A stretch of 37,336 nucleotides of DNA from Methanosarcina sp. UBA5 (GTDB taxonomy: Archaea > Halobacteriota > Methanosarcinia > Methanosarcinales > Methanosarcinaceae). Positions 1 to 7,743 of the stretch are shown piece by piece. The DNA lies in NCBI RefSeq assembly GCF_002505485.1, contig NZ_DAVG01000037.1:1555-38890 (forward strand), given 5' to 3'. Below the pieces are notes generated by a model, which saw nothing but the letters and a program-made list of their open reading frames with translations, was not told the origin of the DNA and ran no database searches. Position numbers and translations under genes: made by a program. Position 1 is the first letter of the stretch, and each line of letters opens with the position of its first letter.

Positions 1-909
1 ATCAATGTCACGCCCCGACAAGTGAACGTACACTCCGGGCATATCTGAGCCTTGTGTCCATCCAAAATATACATTCATTTGAGCTTCAGTGAGGTAATTT
101 GCCATGTAAGTACAGCGTGAATGCCGGAACAGATGAGGATGGATTTTTTTGTTAATTCCTGCCCTCTTAGCTATTCGTTGTAATTTCATTCTTGCTGCTC
201 CATATTGCAATGGTTTTAGTAAATTCTCTTTACTATCAAAGGTAATCCACAAGGGCGCATCTGGATTGTATCCTTCTGGATGTGCCTGTAACCAAGCTTG
301 TAGGTAATCTACACTCCATACTGCCCTCACACGCCTATATCCTGTCTTTCCCCTCAAGCTTATAAGTGCCCCATATTCATCAAAAGATATATGCCTGATA
401 GTTAGAGATCCAATTTCCCCAATTCTCGCTCCTATGTCCCACAAAAGAGCTATCATCGCTTTATCCATCTTTCTTTTAGCATGTTCTATCATTTTTAAAA
501 TATCTGACTCGGTTAACATCTCTTCAGGGAGCTTTTGGTCTTTCTTCTTGACAGTAGCTTTAATCCATCTTGTCATTTCAGGATAGTCTTCTTGACAGTA
601 CCATTTGTAAAACTTTTTTAGAGTTATTTTATAGTCATGTTTTAACCATTGGCTTCTTTCTGATCGCTCTAATTCAGAAATAAATACAAGTAGATCTCTT
701 TTCTCGATCTTGTCAAAATCAAGCTGGATCTTCAGAGCAATCATTTTCAATGCCGATATATACTTCAAGATACGATGCTGACTTAGTCCTTCAGTAAAAC
801 AGTAATCAACAAAATCTAAGATCAGCTTCTTATTTGTATCAGAAATAGCGGCAGCATTTAGCGATTCAAGCCTTTTTTGAAGACTAAAATTATATATACC
901 CACTTCCAC
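1..909 (-). CDS. Tyrosine recombinase / phage-type integrase (3' end cut by window)
   Basis: Site-specific tyrosine recombinase, probably the integrase of an element lying to the left. The minus-strand frame is open from a GTG at 909 to the window edge (303 codons); an in-frame TAA a few codons upstream makes 909 the first possible start (a second GTG is at 903). The N-terminal part resembles a SAM-like core-binding domain. The catalytic part shows the first Arg in GARIGE, the HLFRHS (H-x-x-R) box, a later W in FGWTQ and the likely nucleophile Tyr in PGVYVHLSG. All catalytic motifs are present, so only the extreme C-terminus is missing. The gene begins 52 bp past the 3' end of tRNA-Thr on the same strand, the usual arrangement when the tRNA 3' end is the attachment site. 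Family assignment is firm; activity is inferred. Confidence 0.9.
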   Translation of the reverse strand, partial: MEVGIYNFSLQKRLESLNAAAISDTNKKLILDFVDYCFTEGLSQHRILKYISALKMIALKIQLDFDKIEKRDLLVFISELERSERSQWLKHDYKITLKKFYKWYCQEDYPEMTRWIKATVKKKDQKLPEEMLTESDILKMIEHAKRKMDKAMIALLWDIGARIGEIGSLTIRHISFDEYGALISLRGKTGYRRVRAVWSVDYLQAWLQAHPEGYNPDAPLWITFDSKENLLKPLQYGAARMKLQRIAKRAGINKKIHPHLFRHSRCTYMANYLTEAQMNVYFGWTQGSDMPGVYVHLSGRDID

Positions 910-938
910 TGTACCACTTCTTTAACCGAAAAAGTGGG
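899..938. promoter_or_regulatory. Inverted repeat and CCACTT repeats at the integrase start
   Basis: CCCACTT (899-905) is matched by AAGTGGG (932-938). Further CCACT/CCACTT copies lie between them at 906-910 and 914-919. The cluster covers the translation start of the integrase and its upstream region. It could be an arm-type recombinase site or an autoregulatory operator; nothing here distinguishes the two. Confidence 0.35.
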
Positions 939-960
939 CTTTACACTCAAAATTTTTTTA

Positions 961-1034
961 AGCCCCGTGCGTGATTTGAACACGCGACCTAGTGATTACA
1001 AGTCACTCGCTCTACCGGGCTGAGCCAACGAGGC
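961..1034 (-). tRNA. tRNA-Thr (anticodon TGT)
   Basis: Full cloverleaf on the minus strand. The acceptor stem GCCTCGT pairs with ACGGGGC (one U-G wobble), the D stem is GCTC/GAGC, the anticodon stem AGTGA/TCACT encloses loop CTTGTAA (anticodon TGT, threonine), and the T stem GCGTG/CACGC encloses TTCAAAT. The discriminator base is U and no CCA is encoded. No intron is seen. The integrase gene starts 52 bp past its 3' end, so this tRNA is the probable attachment site of the flanking element. Confidence 0.96.
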
Positions 1035-1210
1035 AAATAGGAAATACTGCGACTTACCTAAATACAATACTCACAGATAAACTTTATGGCAGAATTTTTT
1101 TATCCGGAAGCTATCCTTCTTTCTTGCCTGTTATGTTTTCTCTTTTTTGCCAGGTTCCTGAGGTTATAGTACATAAACTTTATGGAGTCCTTTGTTTATA
1201 TCTTGCTAAG

Positions 1211-1780
1211 ATGTGGCAGGAAATCGCAAAATACGGGCGCAAGCTGGTTGAACACGGGCTTGTCGAATCCAATTTCGGGAATATCAGCCTCAGGGCTGGC
1301 GACAGGATGCTTATCACCCGGACAGGGGCCGCACTTGATGAAATCACGGAGAATAACGTTGTTGAAGTTGATGTTTGGGGCACTTCTTCCCTGGATATAA
1401 TCGCATCTTCTGAAGCCGTCGTACACAGGGAAATTTACAGGCATACCTCAGCACTTGCAATCATTCATGCTCACGCCCCTTATGCAGTTGTCGAGTCCCT
1501 GCTCGCAGGACCGGAGGGGAAAATTTCACCTGTAGATAGTGAAGGGCAGTACTTCCTTGGGGAGATTTCAGTCGTCGAAGGAGGAATAGGCAGCCACGAG
1601 CTTGCAGGAAATCTTGCAAATGAACTCTCAAGGCACAGAGGTGCTATAGTTTACAGTCACGGGACTTTTGCAATAGGGAGAACACTTGGGGACGCCTATA
1701 TAGTGACCACACAGCTTGAGCACTCCTGCAAAGTCAAGTACCTGTACGAGCGTGCGAAAGCAGAAAAGGAAAATAAGTAA
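1211..1780 (+). CDS. Class II aldolase/adducin family protein (L-fuculose-1-phosphate aldolase-like)
   Basis: Zn-dependent class II aldolase fold of 189 aa, the usual size for archaeal members. The catalytic Glu is likely E68 in SSEAVVH; metal-ligand His residues are H86 and H88 in HAHAPYA and H150 in YSHGTF. The substrate-phosphate loop region SNFGNIS (20-26) is also present. The frame stays open back to 992, but that stretch runs antisense through the tRNA-Thr and has no family similarity, so ATG 1211 is chosen. In methanogens, relatives of this family (for example MJ1418) cleave fuculose-1-phosphate to lactaldehyde, which has been linked to coenzyme F420 synthesis. That role is family knowledge; the substrate here is not shown by sequence. 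The gene appears monocistronic. Confidence 0.85.
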   Translation: MWQEIAKYGRKLVEHGLVESNFGNISLRAGDRMLITRTGAALDEITENNVVEVDVWGTSSLDIIASSEAVVHREIYRHTSALAIIHAHAPYAVVESLLAGPEGKISPVDSEGQYFLGEISVVEGGIGSHELAGNLANELSRHRGAIVYSHGTFAIGRTLGDAYIVTTQLEHSCKVKYLYERAKAEKENK

Positions 1781-1953
1781 ACTTATGTATTGATAAGCGG
1801 ATAACCATACAGCTTAAATATAAATATAAAAAAGCAGGTAAACAGAGAAAAGATATAAATAAGCAAATCCAAACCGGGATACCGAAAAAGATAAGATGCC
1901 TGTTTCTGGGGCGGCTTTTTATTAGGTATCACTAAGGAAAAATCTCGAGTACC

Positions 1954-2565
1954 ATGACGTTTAACACCCTGAGACCTTTTGCCTCAAAACTTATCGAACC
2001 ACTGGCAGAGTATTTCGTTAGATATGAGGTCTCACCCAACACGGTTTCCATAGCTTCTCTTGTCTGTGCATTCTTTGCAGGACTGAGTTTTTATTACTCG
2101 CCTGCGTCCAGGGAATTTATCCTGCTGGCAGGCATCCTGGTAATACTTAATTCGATCTTTGACGCTCTTGATGGGGTAGTTGCACGTAAATCAAATCGGG
2201 CTACCCCAAGAGGTGATTTTCTGGATCACGTTATTGACCGTTACTCGGATGTCTTTATTATATGTAGCATCTTTTTTGCAGATTACGTCTCCTGGCAGTT
2301 AGGAGTTGCGGCAATTGTAGGTGTGTTGCTTACCAGCTATCTTGGAACTCAGGCTCAGGCGCTCAGCCTTGGAAGATACTATGGAGGAATCATGGGCAGA
2401 GCTGACCGGCTTGTAGTTATAATTCTTGCAGCCTTCGGCAACTTTGTCTTTCCACTGCCAATTGCAGGTTCTTCAATTCTGGGCTGGGCTGTCATCCTGA
2501 TTGCTGTAACTAGCCATATAACAGCAGTCCAGAGGATCCATTATATATGGAAGAACCTGCAATGA
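1954..2565 (+). CDS. CDP-alcohol phosphatidyltransferase family membrane protein
   Basis: Integral membrane enzyme of 203 aa that transfers an alcohol phosphate onto a CDP-activated lipid. The signature D-x2-DG-x2-AR-x8-G-x3-D-x3-D is complete, with D70, D73, G74, A77-R78, G87, D91 and D95. Several hydrophobic helices surround it, fitting the six-helix fold. The N-terminus (LRPFASKLIEPLAEYF followed by SPNTVSIASL) is like archaeal archaetidylinositol-phosphate synthases, which would place it in ether phospholipid headgroup synthesis. That specific substrate is an inference; the family call is firm. ATG 1954 is preceded by no strong Shine-Dalgarno sequence. Confidence 0.88.
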   Translation: MTFNTLRPFASKLIEPLAEYFVRYEVSPNTVSIASLVCAFFAGLSFYYSPASREFILLAGILVILNSIFDALDGVVARKSNRATPRGDFLDHVIDRYSDVFIICSIFFADYVSWQLGVAAIVGVLLTSYLGTQAQALSLGRYYGGIMGRADRLVVIILAAFGNFVFPLPIAGSSILGWAVILIAVTSHITAVQRIHYIWKNLQ

Positions 2566-2714
2566 CAACATTCTTTTTAATTTTGCAAATTTAATACTAT
2601 TTCAATTCGAATTTTATTTCAGGTAGTTATCTCAATTCAGGGAAATTTTTCAGATTTGAACACAGGTTCCTGCGGCGAATAAGTTAATGTAACACAAAAC
2701 ATAATTACCTGACT

Positions 2715-3155
2715 ATGTCGTCTCAAGGAAAACAGTATGAATATCTGGATCACACTGCAGATATCAAGTTCCAGGCTTACGGAAAAACTCAGGAAGAAGT
2801 ATTTGAAAATGCGGCTCTAGCTATGTTCAATGTTATAATAGATACAAAAAAAGTCTCGGGAGAAACCGCAAGAGAAATTTGTCTTAAGTCGCCGGATCTG
2901 GAGTCCCTGCTTGTGGACTGGCTTTCAGAACTTCTGTATATATTTGAAGTTGATGAAATTGTTTTCAGGGAGTTCCGGGTTGAGAAAATCAAGGAAGAAA
3001 AAGGTGAATACTCAATAACAGCTCAGGCACTGGGCGAAAAGTACTATCTCGAAAACCTCCCCTTTGAGACAGAAATAAAGGCTGTTACCTATAACCAGTT
3101 AGAAATAACGAAGGATGCTGACGGTTGGAAGGCTCAGGTTGTTGTGGATATTTAA
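2715..3155 (+). CDS. Archease (RtcB activator)
   Basis: Protein of 146 aa with the archease signature YEYLDHTADIKFQAYG (residues 8-23, including D12, H13, D16), the central AALAMFNVI helix and the conserved C-terminus ending in VVVDI. Archease speeds the guanylylation of RtcB and broadens its nucleotide use in tRNA splicing and RNA repair. The rtcB gene follows on the same strand after about 480 bp, which supports the assignment. The gap makes independent promoters likely. Length is full for the family and the start at 2715 matches the family N-terminus. Confidence 0.93.
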   Translation: MSSQGKQYEYLDHTADIKFQAYGKTQEEVFENAALAMFNVIIDTKKVSGETAREICLKSPDLESLLVDWLSELLYIFEVDEIVFREFRVEKIKEEKGEYSITAQALGEKYYLENLPFETEIKAVTYNQLEITKDADGWKAQVVVDI

Positions 3156-3634
3156 GGAAGAAGAAATTTTCTCCCTAGCCCCGTGTACTGACTCCACGGA
3201 TACTGACTGTTTCTTTTCTAACCATTTTGCGCCATGCATATCTTCATGTATAGGAATTATTATCCTATCCTTCACTATAATATATCAAGTATATTTCGAG
3301 TATATCTCAAGTTGAAAGTACTGCGATTCTGAAGTAGATTCATAAAACTCGATTTTTGAGTAGATCCGAAGGTCATGGGTTTTTCCAGAAAATGAGGAAT
3401 TGACTTTGGAATCGAAGCACTAGTCCTAAATTGATTCAGTTATATTTAGATCGACTTTGTCATATTGAACCAATCTTAATCAGGCGTATCCAAATTCATT
3501 GTGGCTTTAATCCAGCCTGGCACAGTGTATCTTAATCACGTTTCCAAAGTAATTTGCAGAACCTTAGGGAGACGGAAGGTAAATTATAGCTCCAGAATTA
3601 CATCTAAAGTATAAAGAAGCAGGGAGCATAAATC
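3156..3634. other. 479-bp gap between archease and rtcB
   Basis: No gene is supported. A short hairpin CCGTG/CACGG lies just after the archease stop (3180-3198). The stretch 3280-3310 is AT-rich with TATA-like segments. TAGTCCTAAATTGATTCAG at 3421-3439 resembles one arm of the inverted repeat at 36604-36698. AGGGAG at about 3621-3626 is the probable ribosome site for rtcB. The remainder looks like a long untranslated leader or decayed DNA. Confidence 0.5.
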
Positions 3635-5137
3635 ATGGTAGAAAATGAAGATACAGCTATTGAGGAATTAAGCACGGAAAATGTACAGGAGGATGTAAAG
3701 GGTATGGTCAGGAAGCTTTCCGAAAACGAATGGGAAATTCCTGTCGGGCACATCCCCAACATGCGGGTTCCGGGCCGCCTTTTTGTATCCAAGAGTTTGC
3801 TTGAAGGCATTGAATCCGGGACTATCGACCAGATAGCAAATGTGGCAACCCTTCCTGGCATTCAGAAGTACTCCATGGCAATGCCTGATGCTCATCTTGG
3901 CTATGGCTTTGCTATAGGGGGAGTTGCGGCTTTTGATGTGGAAGAAGGAATTATCAGCCCGGGTGGGGTGGGCTTTGATATTAACTGCGGAGTAAGGCTC
4001 ATTCGTACCAACCTTCAGAAAGAAGAGGTCGTTCCAAACATAAAGAGGTTAACTGACGAGCTTTTTAACAATGTGCCTGCCGGTGTTGGTTCCAAAAGCC
4101 GGATCAGGGCTTCAGACCAGGAACTGGATAGTGCTTTTCTTGAAGGGGCAAGATGGGCTGTAGAAGCCGGGTATGGTGTGGAAGCTGATGTAGAGCACTG
4201 TGAGGCAAACGGGTATATGGAAGGAGCCGAGACTTCCCAGGTAAGCACGAAAGCCAGAAACAGAGGAAAACCTCAGTTAGGAACTCTCGGAAGCGGCAAC
4301 CACTTTCTTGAGGTTCAGTATGTTGATAAGATCTATGATCAGGAAATAGCCTCAACTTTCGGGCTTCAAGAAGGCCAGGTCACGGTAATGATCCATTGCG
4401 GGTCAAGGGGTGCAGGGCACCAGATCTGTACTGACCACCTGAAGGAACTTTCTCAGGCCGTAAAGGACTATAAAATTGAAATTCCGGACAAACAGCTTGC
4501 CTGTGCCCCTGCACAGTCAAGGGAAGCCCAGAACTATTTCAAAGCCATGCTCTGCGCTGCAAATTATGCATGGGCAAACCGTCAGATAATTACTCACTGG
4601 ACAAGGGAATCGTTTGAAAAAGTGTTTGGGAGAGATGCTGACGACCTTGGCATGAACCTGCTTTATGACGTTGCTCACAATGTGGCAAAACTTGAAAAAC
4701 ATGTTGTGGACGGCAAAAAAAAAGAGGTTTATGTGCACAGGAAAGGAGCAACAAGAGCCTTTCCTCCAGGGCATCCCGAAGTTCCGGCCGTGTACAGGGA
4801 TGTAGGGCAACCGGTTTTGATCCCTGGAAGCATGGGTACGCCTTCTTTTATATTATGCGGTTCCGAAGAAGCTATGAATGTTTCCTTCGGCAGTGCCTGC
4901 CACGGGGCCGGCAGGGTCATGAGCAGGGCACAAGCAAAGAAAGAATTCCGCGGACAGAGCATAAAAGAAAACCTTGAAGCTCGGGGCATTACAGTAAGAG
5001 CCACGCATCCTTCAGTTATTGCAGAGGAAGCTCCGGGTGTATACAAGTCCAGCAGCGAAGTGGTAAATGTCGTGCACGAACTCGGCATTGCACGTAAGGT
5101 CGCAAGAGTTCTTCCTTTAGGAGTTACAAAAGGTTAA
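3635..5137 (+). CDS. rtcB: RNA-splicing ligase RtcB (3'-phosphate/5'-OH ligase)
   Basis: GTP- and Mn2+-dependent RNA ligase joining 2',3'-cyclic phosphate or 3'-phosphate to 5'-OH ends in tRNA splicing; 500 aa. Motifs in order: PDAHLGYG (84-91), GVGFDINCGVRLI with D115 and metal-ligand C118, GSGNHFLEV, HCGSRGAGHQ, HNVAKLEKH, HRKGATRAFPPG, GSMGTPSFIL and SACHGAGR, whose His is the guanylylated residue. No intein interrupts it, unlike some archaeal RtcB proteins. Start 3635 follows AGGGAG; an internal ATG at GMVRKL (about residue 24) is closer to the usual archaeal N-terminus and is a possible alternative. Archease lies upstream on the same strand, and a hairpin terminator follows. Confidence 0.96.
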   Translation: MVENEDTAIEELSTENVQEDVKGMVRKLSENEWEIPVGHIPNMRVPGRLFVSKSLLEGIESGTIDQIANVATLPGIQKYSMAMPDAHLGYGFAIGGVAAFDVEEGIISPGGVGFDINCGVRLIRTNLQKEEVVPNIKRLTDELFNNVPAGVGSKSRIRASDQELDSAFLEGARWAVEAGYGVEADVEHCEANGYMEGAETSQVSTKARNRGKPQLGTLGSGNHFLEVQYVDKIYDQEIASTFGLQEGQVTVMIHCGSRGAGHQICTDHLKELSQAVKDYKIEIPDKQLACAPAQSREAQNYFKAMLCAANYAWANRQIITHWTRESFEKVFGRDADDLGMNLLYDVAHNVAKLEKHVVDGKKKEVYVHRKGATRAFPPGHPEVPAVYRDVGQPVLIPGSMGTPSFILCGSEEAMNVSFGSACHGAGRVMSRAQAKKEFRGQSIKENLEARGITVRATHPSVIAEEAPGVYKSSSEVVNVVHELGIARKVARVLPLGVTKG

Positions 5138-5213
5138 GTGAGCTAAAAACAGGTCAGGCCTTTAAATATAAGCGTCAGAAATTATAGGCTTCAGGCATTA
5201 AAGCTTCTGTGGG

Positions 5214-5240
5214 AACTTTAGTCTACAGGCTAAAGTTTTT
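5214..5240 (+). terminator. Hairpin and T-run after rtcB
   Basis: AACTTTAG (5214-5221) pairs perfectly with CTAAAGTT (5230-5237) across an 8-nt loop, and the T-run continues to 5240. It lies about 80 bp past the rtcB stop and before the convergent gene at 5366. Confidence 0.6.
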
Positions 5241-5365
5241 CGCTCTTAATTTTTTGACCTTTAATTTGTCAATGGAATCTTTAAAATATTTTAGTCATTC
5301 TTTGGTTCTGGCCAATAAACCTTTGAATTTCTTCATGTTATCTAGGTCAGGTTATTCAGATCAGG

Positions 5366-6478
5366 TTATTCGGACTCTTCCATTGATTCCATCAAATATA
5401 AATCCGAGCTGTCAGAATCTCGTCCCTGGAAGAATCGAAATACAATCATGCTTGAATACGAAAATGTCTCGAAAGGCGTGCCATTTTCCCTGAATATATT
5501 TGAAAAATACTTAATAAGATTACGAATAACCCTTTCATCTTTGAAGTCATGGAAAATGGTTACTGACTCGCTTCCAGGTTCAAGAGAGAGTTCTATATTT
5601 TTGACAAGTTGGGTTGAAAGGTACATTTTTCTAAACTGAACCAGCAAGTCCGTAAGAGTCATATCACTTACCGACTGTTTGCAAAGGCGCTCAAGGGTTT
5701 TTGTCGGGTTTGGAACTTCTCCGGTTGCAAAAACTTCAAACTGGCTACGATGAAGAGTCACGAGATTAAACCTCTCAGCATTATAAGTATACATGAGCTG
5801 AGTCCAGAATTCCGGATTGTCGTCCAGTTCTTTACATAAAATGTCAAGATATCCAAAATGCTTCCGGATTCCGGGCATAGTCTCGTTCGATGAGGTAGAG
5901 GTGTTCCTTCTGAAAAAAATCTGGGTCGAATTTGATCTCTTGAAAACATGCTCAACGTCAAGCTGTTTCCATCTGGAAAGAAAATGAGCCACCAGTTGAG
6001 CAAAAAAGTCTCTGCTGTGTATAGTGGAGTTGGAAATAAGTACCATTGCAGATTCAGGACTATTAATATCTTCGCACTTTATTGAGGTTCGAATTGCCCA
6101 TTGATAGCTTCTGGAAACCCTATTAAGATAATCTTCTAGTTGTCTCATATCCTGAATTTCAAACGGATTGATAAGCTCATTAACAAGCCCTTCATCCGTA
6201 AGTCTGCCCCTGGTACACCTGAACAGCCATTCAAGCATCGTTTTATTTATAACGATATTTTCCCCATTCTGGATTGTTTCGTTTAACTCTTCTTTTGCAG
6301 GAGTTTCTTTTAAAAATTGGATTGCTTCATCAATACTTTTATGATACAAAAGAGCTGTATCCGCAACTTCAATGGTATCCCTGACTGCAGCACTCAAATT
6401 CCCGTTATTGGCATCCAGAAGGGGCTGTAACTTTTTAAGGTATTTATCATCCAGGGAAATGTTCTTTCTGATCAGCAT
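5366..6478 (-). CDS. Uncharacterised 370-aa protein with ribbon-helix-helix-like N-terminus
   Basis: I do not recognise a named family. Residues 1-40 (RKNISLDDKYLKKLQPLL, then NGNLSAAVRDTIEVAD) have the pattern of a ribbon-helix-helix DNA-binding unit: a short strand followed by two helices with the usual NLS-AA-R segment. The remainder is predicted soluble, with no signal peptide or membrane helix and no obvious catalytic motif. A conserved-looking module near the C-terminus (TIFHDFKDERVIRNLIKYF) could be a sensor or dimerisation domain. The start is supported by GGTGG six bases before ATG 6478, and a TATA-like stretch lies near 6590. It lies downstream of mtr on the same strand but separated by about 1.27 kb, so it is not co-transcribed by any clear evidence. 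A transcriptional regulator is the best guess. Confidence 0.65.
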   Translation of the reverse strand: MLIRKNISLDDKYLKKLQPLLDANNGNLSAAVRDTIEVADTALLYHKSIDEAIQFLKETPAKEELNETIQNGENIVINKTMLEWLFRCTRGRLTDEGLVNELINPFEIQDMRQLEDYLNRVSRSYQWAIRTSIKCEDINSPESAMVLISNSTIHSRDFFAQLVAHFLSRWKQLDVEHVFKRSNSTQIFFRRNTSTSSNETMPGIRKHFGYLDILCKELDDNPEFWTQLMYTYNAERFNLVTLHRSQFEVFATGEVPNPTKTLERLCKQSVSDMTLTDLLVQFRKMYLSTQLVKNIELSLEPGSESVTIFHDFKDERVIRNLIKYFSNIFRENGTPFETFSYSSMIVFRFFQGRDSDSSDLYLMESMEESE

Positions 6479-6934
6479 ATTTCCACCCGTAGATCCGGTT
6501 TCCTGGCTCTTTATGCTATGATCCGTTTTGATGCCGTAAGATTAAGACTTTTTATCGATTCCAGTTAGACGTTTAGAAAAAATGTTTTTATAAAGAAATA
6601 CACTCCAAACCTAAAAAGTTTTTACTTATAGCTCTATTTATGGTACTGGTAAGTGCTACCGAATATTAAATCTTTCTATTTATTACTACTCTTTGATGAT
6701 TAAAACCAAAAGATGTTCCATCGAAAGTCCCAATTAGTTTTAAAGTATTATACAATATTGGCATCCTTATAACTCTGTCGAATTGTCAGGATGTAGATTT
6801 TTGTATTTTGTTCTACTTTCGCAGCTTAATTAGATTTTTCTTATAACCTTAAGCGAAAAGCTTGACAAATAACCAGAAACGAATGATACCGGTTCACAAC
6901 TCTTTATATATATATGTTAAAAGAGTGTACAATA

Positions 6935-7303
6935 TGTAAATAAAAAACATTCGGATGTAAGTTGGACTGCTATAACCTGGAAGATTGCATTATTGATTTA
7001 ACCCTGTCCTTAAAGTTTGTTTAACCTTCGATTATCTACCCTGATTTAATTTCTAGGGCATTGGTTGTGTTCAAAAGCCGTGAGTTTTGGAGTAGATTGT
7101 ATAGCTCCTGCTTGAGCGCAGGGTAAAAACTCACAGATTATTACGATTTCTCTGAGAACTCACAATCTTCAGAGGCGATAACAGTCCCAAAAAGCGAGTT
7201 TGGGAGTGGATTCATAAGTACCTGGCAGGTTCAGATGGGATTATCTAGCCGGCCAGGGACTTTCCTCTAAGGAAGTAACATAAACTTTTTGATATCTTTT
7301 TTT
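6935..7303 (+). ncRNA. Candidate structured non-coding RNA
   Basis: A TATA box (TTATATATATAT, 6903-6914) would place a plus-strand start near 6935. From 7080 a dense run of perfect stems follows: GTGAGTTTT/AAAACTCAC (7080-7088 with 7126-7134) enclosing CCTGC/GCAGG, CTCTGA/TCAGAG (7150-7155 with 7169-7174), TCCCAAA/TTTGGGA (7185-7191 with 7199-7205), CCTGGC/GCCAGG (7221-7226 with 7252-7257), and ACTTTCCT/AGGAAGT (7259-7266 with 7270-7276). T5 (7286-7290) and T7 (7297-7303) tracts then give a plausible archaeal end. The 5' end is inferred from TATA spacing only. It lacks the SRP RNA domain IV motif and the RNase P conserved regions in the right order. Confidence 0.5.
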
Positions 7304-7335
7304 GTCTTCTCCTTTTGAGTTCACCTATAGAATCT

Positions 7336-7446
7336 ACTAGTGTCATGGAAATTTAATTATTGAGCATAATCTTTGATAGCTTCTCATCAACATATAGCAA
7401 TTCAGAGTTAACATGTGACCAATAACTGAATTTTCAAGACACTAGT
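7336..7446. repeat. MITE-like element: imperfect 31-bp inverted repeat
   Basis: The left arm 7336-7366 begins ACTAGTGTC and is matched by the right arm 7416-7446 ending GACACTAGT. About 25 of 31 positions are complementary, with a 49-bp centre. No coding frame lies inside. Size and structure fit a small non-autonomous transposable element or palindromic unit; a clear target duplication is not visible. Confidence 0.5.
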
Positions 7447-7664
7447 TTATGTAAATCCACTTTTTCTAGATTTGCCTGAAAATTCTGTTTTTTCCGGTTT
7501 GTAAAAAAGATCTCATTTTTTCAGGCACACGTGAAACGTATAAGTAAGCATTGTATTTTAAAGTAGATAGGAAAGAAAAACTACAAGAAAACGTAGGCAG
7601 AAAAGGCAAGACGGGTAATAGAATGAAAGGATAATAGAAGCCTGAGTTAGAAAAAAGTTACAAA

Positions 7665-7707
7665 TTATAAAAAGAAGAAAAAGCAAAGGAAAATTTCCTC
7701 TGCTTTT
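7665..7707 (-). terminator. mtr operon terminator
   Basis: On the minus strand, 37 nt past the mtrH stop, AAAAGCAGAGGAAA pairs with TTTCCTTTGCTTTT (plus coordinates 7694-7707 with 7679-7692) through 14 pairs including one G-U, followed by pyrimidine and T runs down to about 7665. Confidence 0.75.
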
Positions 7708-7743
7708 GGGTCCTGAGACTCTTTTTAAGTTTATTCTTTTTGT

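Larger units (their letters stand above)
6479..7743. other. 1.27-kb protein-free gap between the RHH-like gene and mtrH
   Basis: No convincing protein gene on either strand. Contents in order: the promoter region of the minus-strand RHH-like gene (6479-6600), AT-rich DNA to about 6900, a TATA box at 6903-6914, a run of strong hairpins ending in T-tracts (candidate RNA, listed separately), a 111-bp inverted repeat at 7336-7446, and the mtr terminator at 7665-7707. Confidence 0.6.

Noticed and set aside
992..1210. Upstream extension of the aldolase frame to 992
   Set aside because: It runs antisense through tRNA-Thr and lacks family similarity; ATG 1211 gives the normal family length.
3115..3315. 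66-codon frame after archease
   Set aside because: Overlaps the archease end, starts inside it and has no ribosome site or recognisable feature.
7080..7303. RNase P RNA (GAGGAAAGTCC is visible on the minus strand)
   Set aside because: The phrase resembles conserved region I, but the matching region V and other conserved blocks are absent, and TATA and T-tracts favour the plus strand.
7080..7303. SRP 7S RNA
   Set aside because: No conserved domain IV hairpin motif and too AT-rich.
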